DNA of 64,000 bases. Origin: Paenibacillus_E violae (lineage in GTDB: Bacteria; Bacillota; Bacilli; Paenibacillales; NBRC-103111). The position numbers and the translations under genes were made by a program. The notes under the pieces were generated by a model that saw only the letters and a list, made by a program, of their open reading frames with translations, had not been told where the DNA came from and made no database searches. The stretch covers positions 434,001 to 498,000 of the forward strand of contig NZ_JAWCUD010000003.1 in the NCBI RefSeq assembly GCF_032461945.1, written 5' to 3'. This document shows positions 8,885 to 17,298 of this stretch, in pieces (the first letter of the stretch is position 1; every line of letters starts with the position of its first letter).

Positions 8885-9664
8885 TCAAACTTCCAGTAAT
8901 GTTCCTTCATACTTATAGTTTCTAAATCTTGGATTGATGCCGTGAAGCATCAACCCCTGTCCCCAGCTTACATGCTTATCATTTGTCGGCTGATCCTCGG
9001 GATCACGAACCTGGACAAGTATATTTCTACGCGTCCGGTCACTGCGGTTGATCGGTGAGCCATGAATCGTTAAATAGTTAAAAAATAAGACATCCCCGGA
9101 TTCAGCGATACAAGGAATTCCGCTCTCAATAGGATATTCTTTATGATTCAAATAGTAGCTTCCCACATGAGGTAAAGGCCCCTGTTTATGAGATCCCGGA
9201 ATGACATGCAAACAGCCGTTTTCCTCATTCGTATGATCCAAATGAATGCTGGCGAGCATCATACTGTGCTTGCTGTGCGGGAAATACGGATAATCCTGAT
9301 GCATGGGAAAGGCTGCTCCCTTCTCCGGAGGTTTGACCATCATCTTGGTATGATGCAGTTGAACATTCTCGCCAATCAATTGGGTGAAAATCGTGATCAA
9401 ATTCCTTTGCGTGATCATGCGCATGAACTGGGCGTCATGATATTGAACATCATGGAAGCCCTTAAGCACCAGCTTCTTTAGTTCTTCCGGCGGCAGGTAG
9501 TCTCCAGCCCAAGCATGGCTCCGGTCAAATTTCGATGCAGCCGCCCTCTTTAGGAATGTTTCTACCGATTCACGGAATGTTTTAACTTCCTCTGCGTCAT
9601 ACACACCTTTCACTAGTAAGTAACCATTCTCATGATAAAACTTCACTTGATCCTCAGAGATCAT
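8885..9664 (-). CDS. Phytanoyl-CoA dioxygenase (PhyH) family Fe(II)/2-oxoglutarate oxygenase
   Basis: 259 residues. The iron-binding triad is readable: HQD near residues 120-122 and the distal histidine in TIHGS near 199, with a 2-oxoglutarate-binding arginine (RTRRN) about ten residues further. Relatives hydroxylate small molecules with O2 and 2-oxoglutarate. In bacteria they act on ectoine, secondary metabolites and, through hydroxylation, methylated substrates. The frame extends six codons upstream to a TTG, but GAGGG is best placed for the ATG at 9664. It sits within a sugar importer/dehydrogenase operon, so an oxygen-dependent step on an imported sugar derivative is inferred; no substrate can be assigned. 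Confidence 0.86.
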   Translation of the reverse strand: MISEDQVKFYHENGYLLVKGVYDAEEVKTFRESVETFLKRAAASKFDRSHAWAGDYLPPEELKKLVLKGFHDVQYHDAQFMRMITQRNLITIFTQLIGENVQLHHTKMMVKPPEKGAAFPMHQDYPYFPHSKHSMMLASIHLDHTNEENGCLHVIPGSHKQGPLPHVGSYYLNHKEYPIESGIPCIAESGDVLFFNYLTIHGSPINRSDRTRRNILVQVRDPEDQPTNDKHVSWGQGLMLHGINPRFRNYKYEGTLLEV

Positions 9665-9702
9665 GCCAATCCCTCGTTTCAACTATAATTTGGCCTATTT
9701 GC

Positions 9703-10584
9703 TCAACCCTTCACAGCGCCTACCAAAACCCCTTTGGTAAAATATTTTTGCAAGAATGGATACACGGCAATGATAGGTAATGTGGCGATAATGATCGTAC
9801 AATATTTAATAATTTCGCTAACCGCTTCTTTATCGCTCCCACCGGAACCGGTAATCATGCTGTCGGTACTGCTGTTTATCAGAATCTCACGCAAGAAGAG
9901 CTGTAAAGGATAAGCATCTCGATCTCGCAAATAAATCATGGCGCTGAACCACGAATTCCAATGGGCCACAGCGTAAAACAAAATCATAACGGCGATTACG
10001 GCTTGCGATAAAGGCATCACGATTCGAAACAAGATCGTTAGATCATTGGCTCCGTCAATACGAGCGGATTCTTCCAAACTATCCGGAATCGCCGCAAACG
10101 AGGTTCTCATGATAATCAAATTATAGGTGCTGATCGCTCCCGGTAGAATGAGTGCCCACATTGTGTCAAACATGCCGAGACTTTTTACAAGCAAATAGTT
10201 TGGAATCAAACCTCCGCTAAAAAACATCGTAAACACAATCATCATCATGATGGAATCCCGCAGCATGACACCTTTTCTCGATAATACATAGGCTCCGATC
10301 GAGGTAATCACTACGTTGATACTTGTTCCCACTACAACATAAATTAACGTATTGGTGTAACCCGTGATGATATTGGGATTTTTAAAAACACTGATGTAGC
10401 CGTCTACATTAAAACCCAAAGGCCAGAGCAGCAAACCGGAATGACTTGCTAAACTAGAGGGGTTGCTTAAGGACGCCATAGTAACATATAGAAATGGATA
10501 AAGTGTAATTAAAGCTAGAAACAGCAAGAAGCATATATTAAAAAAACCGAAAATAGCTTCGGCTTTGCTTCGCTTTAGATTCAT
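9703..10584 (-). CDS. Carbohydrate ABC importer permease, YtcP/LplC type (importer A)
   Basis: 293-residue inner-membrane permease with six predicted helices, the first near residues 12-35. The cytoplasmic EAA loop reads EESARIDGANDLTILFRIVMP, the site for docking the ATPase. It ends in the FTKGVLVGAVKG tail typical of the group. Two in-frame ATGs exist; the second (10584) is six bases from GGGAGGG while the first is too close. With the next upstream permease and the lipoprotein it forms importer A. No ATPase gene is present nearby. Confidence 0.88.
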   Translation of the reverse strand: MNLKRSKAEAIFGFFNICFLLFLALITLYPFLYVTMASLSNPSSLASHSGLLLWPLGFNVDGYISVFKNPNIITGYTNTLIYVVVGTSINVVITSIGAYVLSRKGVMLRDSIMMMIVFTMFFSGGLIPNYLLVKSLGMFDTMWALILPGAISTYNLIIMRTSFAAIPDSLEESARIDGANDLTILFRIVMPLSQAVIAVMILFYAVAHWNSWFSAMIYLRDRDAYPLQLFLREILINSSTDSMITGSGGSDKEAVSEIIKYCTIIIATLPIIAVYPFLQKYFTKGVLVGAVKG

Positions 10585-10596
10585 CGTCATCCCTCC

Positions 10597-11574
10597 CTAC
10601 CAAAGACTGGTTTCATTGACTTTTTTACTGATTTTGTTGGTAGCTACCAAAAGCGCAAAATTGATCACTGAGTTAAATAATCCAACGGCTGCGCTGAAGC
10701 TGTAGTTTGCTTCCAGAATCCCTTTGCGGTAGACATAAGTTGAAATCACATCCGAAGTTTCGTAAGTAACCGGATTGTATAGCAGGAAGATTTTATCGAA
10801 TCCGACGTTCATCATGCTTCCCATTCTTAAAATAAACAAGATGATAATGGTGGGCATAATTCCCGGCAGTGTAACATGCAGCATTTGCTTGAAACGTCCC
10901 GCCCCGTCAATCGTCGCTGCTTCATACAAGTCCTGATCGATGCCGGCTAAAGCAGCCAAATAGATAATCGAGCCCCAACCCACTTCCTGCCAAATATTAG
11001 AGCTCACATAGATGGTTCGGAATAATCCAGGTTCAAGCAGCATCGTTATTCTTTCCATTCCCATGAAGGCGAGTAAATCATTAATAATCCCGTTTCTTGC
11101 CGTAAAATCTACAATTAAACCGCATAAAACCAGCACTGAAATAAAATGCGGCAAATACGTCACCGATTGCACAAACCTTTTAAAAACATCATTTCTTCGT
11201 ACTTCGTTTAATAGTAAGGCCAAAATGATGGGTGCCGGAAAACCAAAAATAATGTTATATACACTAATTAAAAGGGTATTCGTAAGAATTCTGCCGAAAT
11301 AAACATCGTTGAAAAAATCGGTAAAATGCTGCATTCCCACCCAAGTGCTGCCCCAAATCCCCTTCATTGGAGAGAAATCTTTAAAAGCAATCGAGGCTCC
11401 ATACATAGGAATATATTGAAAAATAATATAGTAAGCGACCACGGGTATGGCCATGAAATAAATGATTCTGTTTTTATATAAGTCTCTTCGAAGTCTATGG
11501 ACAAAGCCGCTTTGCTTCGTCGTCGGATAGATACTTCTGGCATGCGCCGCCTCACCAACCGTCAAATTCTCCAT
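10597..11574 (-). CDS. Carbohydrate ABC importer permease, LplB type (importer A)
   Basis: 325-residue membrane protein. A first helix near residues 38-60 (IIYFMAIPVVAYYIIFQYIP) precedes the binding-protein-dependent-transport domain with the EAA loop YEAATIDGAGRFKQMLHVTLP. It is the MalF-like partner of the following permease. The frame is open 16 codons further upstream, but AAAGGGG precedes the ATG at 11574. A long stem-loop separates it from the binding-protein gene. Confidence 0.88.
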   Translation of the reverse strand: MENLTVGEAAHARSIYPTTKQSGFVHRLRRDLYKNRIIYFMAIPVVAYYIIFQYIPMYGASIAFKDFSPMKGIWGSTWVGMQHFTDFFNDVYFGRILTNTLLISVYNIIFGFPAPIILALLLNEVRRNDVFKRFVQSVTYLPHFISVLVLCGLIVDFTARNGIINDLLAFMGMERITMLLEPGLFRTIYVSSNIWQEVGWGSIIYLAALAGIDQDLYEAATIDGAGRFKQMLHVTLPGIMPTIIILFILRMGSMMNVGFDKIFLLYNPVTYETSDVISTYVYRKGILEANYSFSAAVGLFNSVINFALLVATNKISKKVNETSLW

Positions 11575-11604
11575 CGTTCGTCCCCTTTGAGCGAAGAAAT
11601 TTGC

Positions 11605-11667
11605 GCAGCAGGCATCCAGCATTGATCTTACCTTTAGGAGGCGATCAAGTGCTGGCGCTCCTGCTGC
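11605..11667 (-). promoter_or_regulatory. Long interrupted stem-loop between binding protein and permease genes (A)
   Basis: Paired arms are 11605-11612 with 11660-11667 (8 bp), an inner CCAGCA/TGCTGG pair, and an inner GATC/GATC pair. No T tract follows, so it is more likely an mRNA 3'-end stabiliser of the binding-protein message, as known for malE-malF, than a terminator. Confidence 0.55.
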
Positions 11668-11698
11668 TTGCCAATCCTATTCTGGTCAACGTTAAGGC

Positions 11699-13375
11699 TT
11701 ATTGCCTTGCCATGTATCTGTCATATGCCGCTTGCTGAATTTTGATCGCATCTTCGATTCCCATAGCTTTTAATTTGCTCATATAATTATCAAACTCACT
11801 AAGAGGTACTTGTCCCATGATCATTTTAGAGAATATCTCATCCCTATACGTATTAACCGCAGAAGTAATGGATGCCATCTTGGTTGATTCTTCAATGGTT
11901 GGCGTTACCCCTGGCGGCATGGTTCTGTCGTAGGAGCCTGCTTTCCATAAGCCAATAATTTGCTGCTGTTCAGGTAAAGCCATGCGCTGCTGCCAAATCT
12001 CAGGTGTCATGACAAAGGCCAGTCCGCCAGATCCTCGGGAATATTTAGATAACGCCTCATCAATCGACAAGCCTTTTGGATTATTCGTAATCTCTGGAAG
12101 CAATTGAGGCGAACCATTCACCATCTTGTAGCTCTCGCCTTCAATACCGAAGGTATTGAGCAGCGATCCTTCAGGACTGTAGCCATAGTCCAACCACATC
12201 GCAGCTTCCTTCGCATATTTACTTTTTGCGGATATCGCGACACCGCCGCCACTGGCAACCTTGATTTCATCAACATTGAAATTGTAGGACTTCGTGCCTG
12301 TAACATAAGGTGGAACCGTTCCTGATAATTTTACCGACGGATCTTTCGCTTTCATCAATTGAACAAATCTTCCGAATGTTCCTGATGTGGATCCCGTCCA
12401 TGAGCCTGCACGGTTACCCATAACTTTGGTATCGAATTGTTTGGCATCCGTAATCCCAAAATCAGGGTCGATCAAGCCTTCTTTATACCACTTTGCTAAG
12501 GTTGTTAGCGCTTCCTTATACTCCGGTGTGTAAGGTCCATATTTGACTTTATCGCCGTCATGATAAAACCCGTAGTTGATCCCCCATGCTCTGACCCAGT
12601 TCTGCAGGTCCCCCGCTCCTTTAGGCGCCAAAGGAATTTCGTCATTTTTACCGCTGCCGCTAGGATTTTTCGTTTTGAACGCTTTTAGTACTTCATACCA
12701 ATCGTCAATCGTTTCAGGCGACTTTAAATTCAGTTTTTCCAACCAGTCCTGGCGGATCTGCCATCCAAAAGTCTGGAATGCAGGATTCGGATTCGGGTTT
12801 ACTTTCGCATACTGATTCGGCGATTGGGCCTCTGGATAAACATAGATCGTACCGTCGTCTGTCCGCAGTTGTTTATTCGCTTTAGGATCGGAGTTCATAA
12901 ACGCTTTAAGGTTAGGTGAATACTTATCTACCAAATCATTCAACGGTAAAATGACGCCATCCTTGATCGCTTTATTGGGCCCGCCGTTATAATCGCCTAT
13001 CCAGTTATAATAAATCAGATCAGGTAAATCGCCTGACGCGACCATAAGGTTGAACTGTTCTTTGATCGCCGCCCCATCCATAGATGCAGGATGAATGAAC
13101 TCGATATGAATCCCTGTCCTTTTTTCCAGTTCTTTAAACACAGCGATTTCATTATAGTTTTTCATGGTTGCCGCTACTTTGGCATCCATGGGCACAAACA
13201 TTTTTAAAGTGATGGGCTTATTCACGATAGGCAGCGGGATTGAAGATAAACTTGCTTCATTTTTTTCTGACGTACTTGTTTGCTTCGTACCATTAGAGGT
13301 GCACCCCGTTAATACACTTGCGAATAATACAACAGAAAGAGATAAAGCTGAAACCATGCCGAGTTTACCCTTCAT
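11699..13375 (-). CDS. Extracellular solute-binding lipoprotein (importer A)
   Basis: 558-residue lipoprotein with a hydrophobic signal and lipobox SVLTGC (cysteine near residue 25), then a Ser/Thr-rich linker and a type-1 periplasmic-binding fold of the LipO-like length class. The start is preceded by AGGGGGAA. It is tethered to the outer face of the membrane and would deliver sugar or oligosaccharide to the LplB/YtcP permeases downstream. It lies 36 bp after the oxidoreductase that opens the operon. Ligand unknown; the enzymes in the operon suggest a monosaccharide derivative rather than a long glycan. Confidence 0.9.
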   Translation of the reverse strand: MKGKLGMVSALSLSVVLFASVLTGCTSNGTKQTSTSEKNEASLSSIPLPIVNKPITLKMFVPMDAKVAATMKNYNEIAVFKELEKRTGIHIEFIHPASMDGAAIKEQFNLMVASGDLPDLIYYNWIGDYNGGPNKAIKDGVILPLNDLVDKYSPNLKAFMNSDPKANKQLRTDDGTIYVYPEAQSPNQYAKVNPNPNPAFQTFGWQIRQDWLEKLNLKSPETIDDWYEVLKAFKTKNPSGSGKNDEIPLAPKGAGDLQNWVRAWGINYGFYHDGDKVKYGPYTPEYKEALTTLAKWYKEGLIDPDFGITDAKQFDTKVMGNRAGSWTGSTSGTFGRFVQLMKAKDPSVKLSGTVPPYVTGTKSYNFNVDEIKVASGGGVAISAKSKYAKEAAMWLDYGYSPEGSLLNTFGIEGESYKMVNGSPQLLPEITNNPKGLSIDEALSKYSRGSGGLAFVMTPEIWQQRMALPEQQQIIGLWKAGSYDRTMPPGVTPTIEESTKMASITSAVNTYRDEIFSKMIMGQVPLSEFDNYMSKLKAMGIEDAIKIQQAAYDRYMARQ

Positions 13376-13411
13376 TGGTAGTTCCCCCTAGACATTTTGT
13401 ATTGATAAGAC

Positions 13412-14593
13412 CTAACCCTGGGAATAACTAATATCCATAAAAACATCCTGTCTCACTGTCTTCTTGTATTTGGAGCTTCCGATCAGTTCCTTAAGCTTCT
13501 TCTCATATTCATCTGTATCCATAGGCAGCTTAATGGTTTGATCGTTAAACGAAGAAAGCATAATTGCGTTCGCAATTGTCAGTCCGTTGATCCCCTCAGG
13601 GCCATGTGCGATAAGCTCCCCGCCGCCATTTTGTATAGCCTCGATAAATTTCTCTGTCACAACTCGATGCCCTGTAGGTACATTCACGTTCACAGGAATT
13701 TCCGTGTACCAATTTTCAACATTGCCCATCCTGCTTTGCGATTCTTTGATAAAACGAAGCATCGACTCACGGGTTCGATACAAAACAATTTGATTATCCT
13801 CAAAAACCAATTTCCCGTACTCTCCCACGATCTCCATGCGGTTGGATCCAGGTGTTTCAGCGGTAGTCACGATAAAATGGCCAACCATCCCGTTCTCGTG
13901 CTCAAAGTAGGCCGTTACTTCGTCTTCGACTTCAATATCATGATATTTGCCAATATGCGCAAAACCGTTGATCCGTGACGGGAGACCGAATAGCCATTGG
14001 TAGAGATCCAGATTATGCGGACATTGGTTGGTCAAAATTCCTCCGCCCTCCCCAGCCCACGTTGCACGCCATTCGCCGCTATCATAGTAAAGTTGAGATC
14101 GGAACCATTTGGTATTAATCCAGGTCGCTCTGATTAATTGGCCCAGCTCGCCGCCATCAAGAATGTCTTTTATTTTTTTATGATGAGGGTAGGTTCTTTC
14201 TTGAAACATAATGCCAAACATCAAATTGGGATAGTGTTCCTTAGCGCTTTCATAAGCGTCTATCGTTTTTTGAGCATCATTGACATGCACCGCAATAGGT
14301 TTCTCACAAAGAACATGGATTCCCTTATAGAAGGCATCAATCGATATGGGCGTATGATCGTAATGGGGAACGGCTATTAACACAGCCTCTATACCCGATT
14401 TGTCAAAAAGCTCCGTATGGCTGTAATAGGCCTTGGTATGGTAGAGAGCCGCTGTTTTATCAGCCTTTTCATGTACAACATCACAAACTCCTACGACTTC
14501 AACTGTCTCCATCTGTGTCAAATACTTGAGATGGCTGCTTCCCATTCCGCCTAAACCAATTACACCTAATTTCACTTTTCTCATTGGACTCAA
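13412..14593 (-). CDS. Gfo/Idh/MocA family oxidoreductase, first gene of operon A
   Basis: 393 residues. Rossmann motif VIGLGGMGSSH (about residues 11-21), catalytic lysine motif CEKPIA near residue 100, and NQCPHNLDLYQWLFG near residue 193 with the expected catalytic histidine. The start is probably a TTG at 14593: GGGGAGGGG lies six bases before it, whereas the next in-frame ATG (14584) would have a 15-base spacer. It shares only family features with the other oxidoreductase of the operon at 6938-7999. A promoter with AraC-type tandem repeats lies upstream. Confidence 0.87.
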   Translation of the reverse strand: MSPMRKVKLGVIGLGGMGSSHLKYLTQMETVEVVGVCDVVHEKADKTAALYHTKAYYSHTELFDKSGIEAVLIAVPHYDHTPISIDAFYKGIHVLCEKPIAVHVNDAQKTIDAYESAKEHYPNLMFGIMFQERTYPHHKKIKDILDGGELGQLIRATWINTKWFRSQLYYDSGEWRATWAGEGGGILTNQCPHNLDLYQWLFGLPSRINGFAHIGKYHDIEVEDEVTAYFEHENGMVGHFIVTTAETPGSNRMEIVGEYGKLVFEDNQIVLYRTRESMLRFIKESQSRMGNVENWYTEIPVNVNVPTGHRVVTEKFIEAIQNGGGELIAHGPEGINGLTIANAIMLSSFNDQTIKLPMDTDEYEKKLKELIGSSKYKKTVRQDVFMDISYSQG

Positions 14594-14676
14594 CCAATAC
14601 CCCTCCCCGTATATTAAAGTGTAGTTTAAGCCTGACCAAAGTAGGAAAAACGAAGAATAAAGCGTTTTCTTTTGCT

Positions 14677-14705
14677 ATTCTAAAATAATACTCGCAATAA
14701 GTCAT
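14677..14705 (-). promoter_or_regulatory. Putative activator-dependent promoter of operon A
   Basis: Poor -35 ATGACT (14700-14705), 17-bp spacer, -10 TAGAAT (14677-14682). Tandem repeats begin two bases upstream of the -35. A second candidate lies closer to the gene: TTGGTC (14634-14639), 17 bp, TAATAT (14611-14616). A weak cre-like core (14657-14670, three mismatches to TGWNANCGNTTWCA) lies between the two. Confidence 0.45.
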
Positions 14706-14706
14706 A

Positions 14707-14737
14707 GTTTTTTGTGATTAAAATATCGTTTTTTGTG
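14707..14737 (-). promoter_or_regulatory. Tandem 21-bp-spaced direct repeats, likely AraC-regulator sites (A)
   Basis: The identical 10-mer CACAAAAAAC (minus strand) occurs at 14707-14716 and 14728-14737, exactly 21 bp apart. AraC-family proteins use two helix-turn-helix motifs on one face of DNA, and tandem copies two turns apart beside a -35 are a known activation layout. The divergent AraC gene at 14955 is the obvious candidate regulator. The intergenic region 14594-14954 holds no gene. Confidence 0.6.
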
Positions 14738-14881
14738 CAGGAATGGCTACTTGATTCCCTTGACGGGAGTCTGTAAAATAGTTTTGTGTAAACTTCTTTA
14801 ATATGGAAGTATAGGAAAGGTTGGGGAGCAGCGGAGTTTATAGAATATCAGATTGATTGCGGTCATTATTCACCGACTGTC

Positions 14882-14933
14882 GCTGGATGCTATCCAGCAT
14901 CAGTAACACTACTATTCACCTGAACCTTCAGGT
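14882..14933. promoter_or_regulatory. Two short dyads in the leader of the AraC gene
   Basis: A 7-bp dyad (14882-14888 with 14892-14898) has an overlapping alternative pairing (14886-14891 with 14896-14901). A second 7-bp dyad (14918-14924 with 14927-14933) lies just before the ribosome-binding site of the regulator. They could be operators or leader hairpins; no function is established. Confidence 0.35.
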
Positions 14934-14954
14934 ATTTAAAGTGAGGTAAGATGG

Positions 14955-15803
14955 ATGAACTTAGCTTATGAAAGTATAGACGAATGCATCCGTTATGAAC
15001 GTAGAATCTATAATCCTAATAAATGTAATGTTAACTTTCATTTGCACGAAGAGTTTGAGATTTACTTTTTAATCTCAGGTGATGTGAACTATTTCGTTGA
15101 AAAGAACATGTATCCAATTCAATATGGCGATGTCATGATTACAAATAATCAAGAAATTCATAAACCTTCCTTCAAAAACGATAACGTATACGAACGAATA
15201 ACGTTACAGTTTACACCACATATCGTTCGCAAATTTAATTCTCCAAGTCTCGACCTTCTAAGCTGTTTTCTAAACAAACCTAAAGGCCAACAAAATAAGA
15301 TTACGCTTCAACCCAGCCAAATTAATGAATTTCTGCGTCTTTTTAATCAAATTGAGAATCTTAAACCCCATGTCGGCTATAAGATTTTAAAGCTGAATTA
15401 TCTCATTGAATTGTTAGTCTTGATCAATATTATCTTCAAAGACGTTAATCGTTCGGAAAACCTCTCTTCTATGCCGGAATTATTAACTTCTTTATTAGAC
15501 TACATTGATATGAATTTGGAAAAGGATCTCACACTTGAATCTCTTTCTACTAAGTTTTATGTGGATCGATTTTATATGGGGAGAGTTTTCAAGAAACATA
15601 TCGGTAGTAACATCCATGAATATATTCTTTTCAAACGGATATCCAAAGCTAAACAGATTCTCTCGGAAGGTTATAGCGTCACAGATACCTGCGAACTGTG
15701 TGGATTTAATGATTATTCCAATTTTTTGAAAATGTTTAAACGTACCGTTGGTATCTCTCCCGGAAAATATAAGGGTAATTTAGGTAATATGGATATTGAC
15801 TAA
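14955..15803 (+). CDS. AraC family transcriptional regulator with N-terminal cupin
   Basis: 282 residues. The N-terminal sugar-sensing cupin (HLHEEFEIYFLISGDVNYF, about residues 29-48) is followed by a linker and two C-terminal helix-turn-helix motifs (about 185-282; FYVDRFYMGRVFKKHIG and CGFNDYSNFLKMFKRTVG). It is transcribed away from operon A and is the best candidate to bind the tandem CACAAAAAAC repeats between them, activating the importer and enzymes when its ligand is present. GTGAGGT precedes the ATG at 14955; an out-of-frame ATG lies four bases earlier. The DUF3626 gene follows after 30 bp. Confidence 0.88.
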   Translation: MNLAYESIDECIRYERRIYNPNKCNVNFHLHEEFEIYFLISGDVNYFVEKNMYPIQYGDVMITNNQEIHKPSFKNDNVYERITLQFTPHIVRKFNSPSLDLLSCFLNKPKGQQNKITLQPSQINEFLRLFNQIENLKPHVGYKILKLNYLIELLVLINIIFKDVNRSENLSSMPELLTSLLDYIDMNLEKDLTLESLSTKFYVDRFYMGRVFKKHIGSNIHEYILFKRISKAKQILSEGYSVTDTCELCGFNDYSNFLKMFKRTVGISPGKYKGNLGNMDID

Positions 15804-15833
15804 TCGGTTCGAAAAGGAGCGACTACTATATCC

Positions 15834-16928
15834 ATGAAATTATCAAGTTCACAATTATTGGCTTTAGAGCATATTACAAAATACGCGAGAAACCACAAAG
15901 ATGAAGCTGAGCGGGCAATTAAGGAAATTATTCAAATGTCTAATATCGCGTCTAAACCATTTGAAGAAGCTGTCGCCAAACTAAAGGCGCACGCAAAAAT
16001 TGCCCTGCATTTTCATCCAGATAGACCTGATCCGACAATGAAAAGCGTTGCCGAGGCACTGCTTGAGCAAGGAATTTATAAGAGCCAGTTTGAAACATTA
16101 TTATCTAATGGTAGCGTGTCAGCTTATCCTGGCGGTGAACGCGACCTCTGGGAGAAGAAGATTTTTGGAGGAGCCTATCAACGAATGGACTCAACCCATA
16201 GCCAGCGTCCCAAGTATGGAGCACTGGATTTGATGTTACATCCAGATGGTCCGGCACCACGTTTTGGATCTTGCTATTTCCTTCTATCTCCGGAGGTCGC
16301 ATATCGTTGTACATTCACTTATTTAGATTCTCATCAAGATCCGAAGGAAAAGGGTACGTATGAGGAGTTTGATATCATTATGGCCGCTCTCATGAAGGAG
16401 GCATTCTTAAGAGATTTTGCTATCGGGGAAAAAAATCTGACACCACAGAAATTAATCAATCATGTGCTGGTTAATCTGGAAAGGCCACTCTCTGACCCAG
16501 GAATCAAAGAGCCTAGCCGCAATCTTAACCATTATATTGAGGCCCAGGTGCATGGGAATATTTCACTTAAGGAAGACGTGGAAGTGCTCGTTGCAGATCC
16601 TTCATTTAAAGGAACTCCTACGGGGCGGACCCTGGAACAAATATGCCTCAAGTATTCAATTGATCTCTATTGGCATATGGGCTTTGTGCTTTTGGCAAAT
16701 GAAGTTCCCTCAGATTTTAGAGGTCCCTCGATGCCTTCCTTAGCCAAACGCATTGCACGAAATGATTTTATCGATGTGAGCATGATTGGATCGGCTGTAA
16801 TGGACTTGAGGCGCAATCCCGCTTCTTGGAGCGATCGCGGAACCTATAAAGAAGTACTTCAAGAGTTAAAACTTATGTGGCATGTTCTAGTGAGATATGG
16901 AAAGCCACTTCGAAACTTTAAGCTATAA
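15834..16928 (+). CDS. DUF3626 domain-containing protein
   Basis: 364-residue soluble protein that I recognise as DUF3626 from the blocks LHFHPDRPDP (near residue 60), GGERDLWEKKIFGGAYQ (near 101), QRPKYGALDLMLHPDG (near 124), PRFGSCYFLLSPEV (near 142) and VADPSFKGTPTGRTLE (near 257). The family has no established function; the histidine- and aspartate-rich blocks look like an active site. The gene lies 30 bp after the AraC gene on the same strand, so co-transcription is likely. AAGGAG is 15 or so bases from the ATG, longer than usual, suggesting weak initiation. No clear terminator follows. Confidence 0.75.
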   Translation: MKLSSSQLLALEHITKYARNHKDEAERAIKEIIQMSNIASKPFEEAVAKLKAHAKIALHFHPDRPDPTMKSVAEALLEQGIYKSQFETLLSNGSVSAYPGGERDLWEKKIFGGAYQRMDSTHSQRPKYGALDLMLHPDGPAPRFGSCYFLLSPEVAYRCTFTYLDSHQDPKEKGTYEEFDIIMAALMKEAFLRDFAIGEKNLTPQKLINHVLVNLERPLSDPGIKEPSRNLNHYIEAQVHGNISLKEDVEVLVADPSFKGTPTGRTLEQICLKYSIDLYWHMGFVLLANEVPSDFRGPSMPSLAKRIARNDFIDVSMIGSAVMDLRRNPASWSDRGTYKEVLQELKLMWHVLVRYGKPLRNFKL

Positions 16929-16936
16929 TTTTTTCT

Positions 16937-17128
16937 TTAAGATTCGATGTTAAGATATAAATAAATTTCTCCATTATTTTTCTTATCGACATTGACTGAA
17001 CCTAAATCTAGATCTCGAAGATCATGACCCCAGATACCGTATTTGCCGTTTGTTTCATTCCTGTTTATAAGATTACCTCTCTCCATCACTGGAATTGTTT
17101 TAATACTGATGGCACACAAATGCCCCAT
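16937..17128 (-). pseudogene. Isolated 63-codon remnant or small hypothetical protein
   Basis: The translation ends KYGIWGHDLRDLDLGSVNV...GEIYLYLNIES, which reads like genuine protein and not a shadow of another gene. However, the ATG has no ribosome-binding site, lies inside an 8-bp inverted repeat (17124-17144), and is preceded in frame by a stop after a few codons. The most likely reading is the C-terminal remnant of a lost gene. I do not recognise the family. The rest of the 16929-17298 gap shows nothing else. Confidence 0.35.
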
Positions 17129-17144
17129 AGCAACGGGCTATGGG
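17124..17144. repeat. 8-bp inverted repeat
   Basis: CCCATAGC (17124-17131) pairs with GCTATGGG (17137-17144) around a 5-base loop. No T tract follows on either strand. It lies over the first codons of the small minus-strand frame, between the DUF3626 gene and the end of operon B. It could act as a weak terminator or be the scar of a lost element. Confidence 0.35.
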
Positions 17145-17298
17145 TCTAAGATCTATATATTAAAAAAAGGGAGGCAATTTTTATTATAGGCTATACCTAA
17201 TAAAGCAACGTGAATAGATGTTTTCAACCCTATCCAACCTCACTCAATCGCCCATCCCGGAAATACACAACCCACTTCTCATTCAGCCTTTGTCAAGA

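Noticed and set aside
14760..14780. TTGACG followed by TAAAAT as a promoter for the plus-strand AraC gene
   Set aside because: The spacing is about 8 bp, far too short for a sigma-A promoter.
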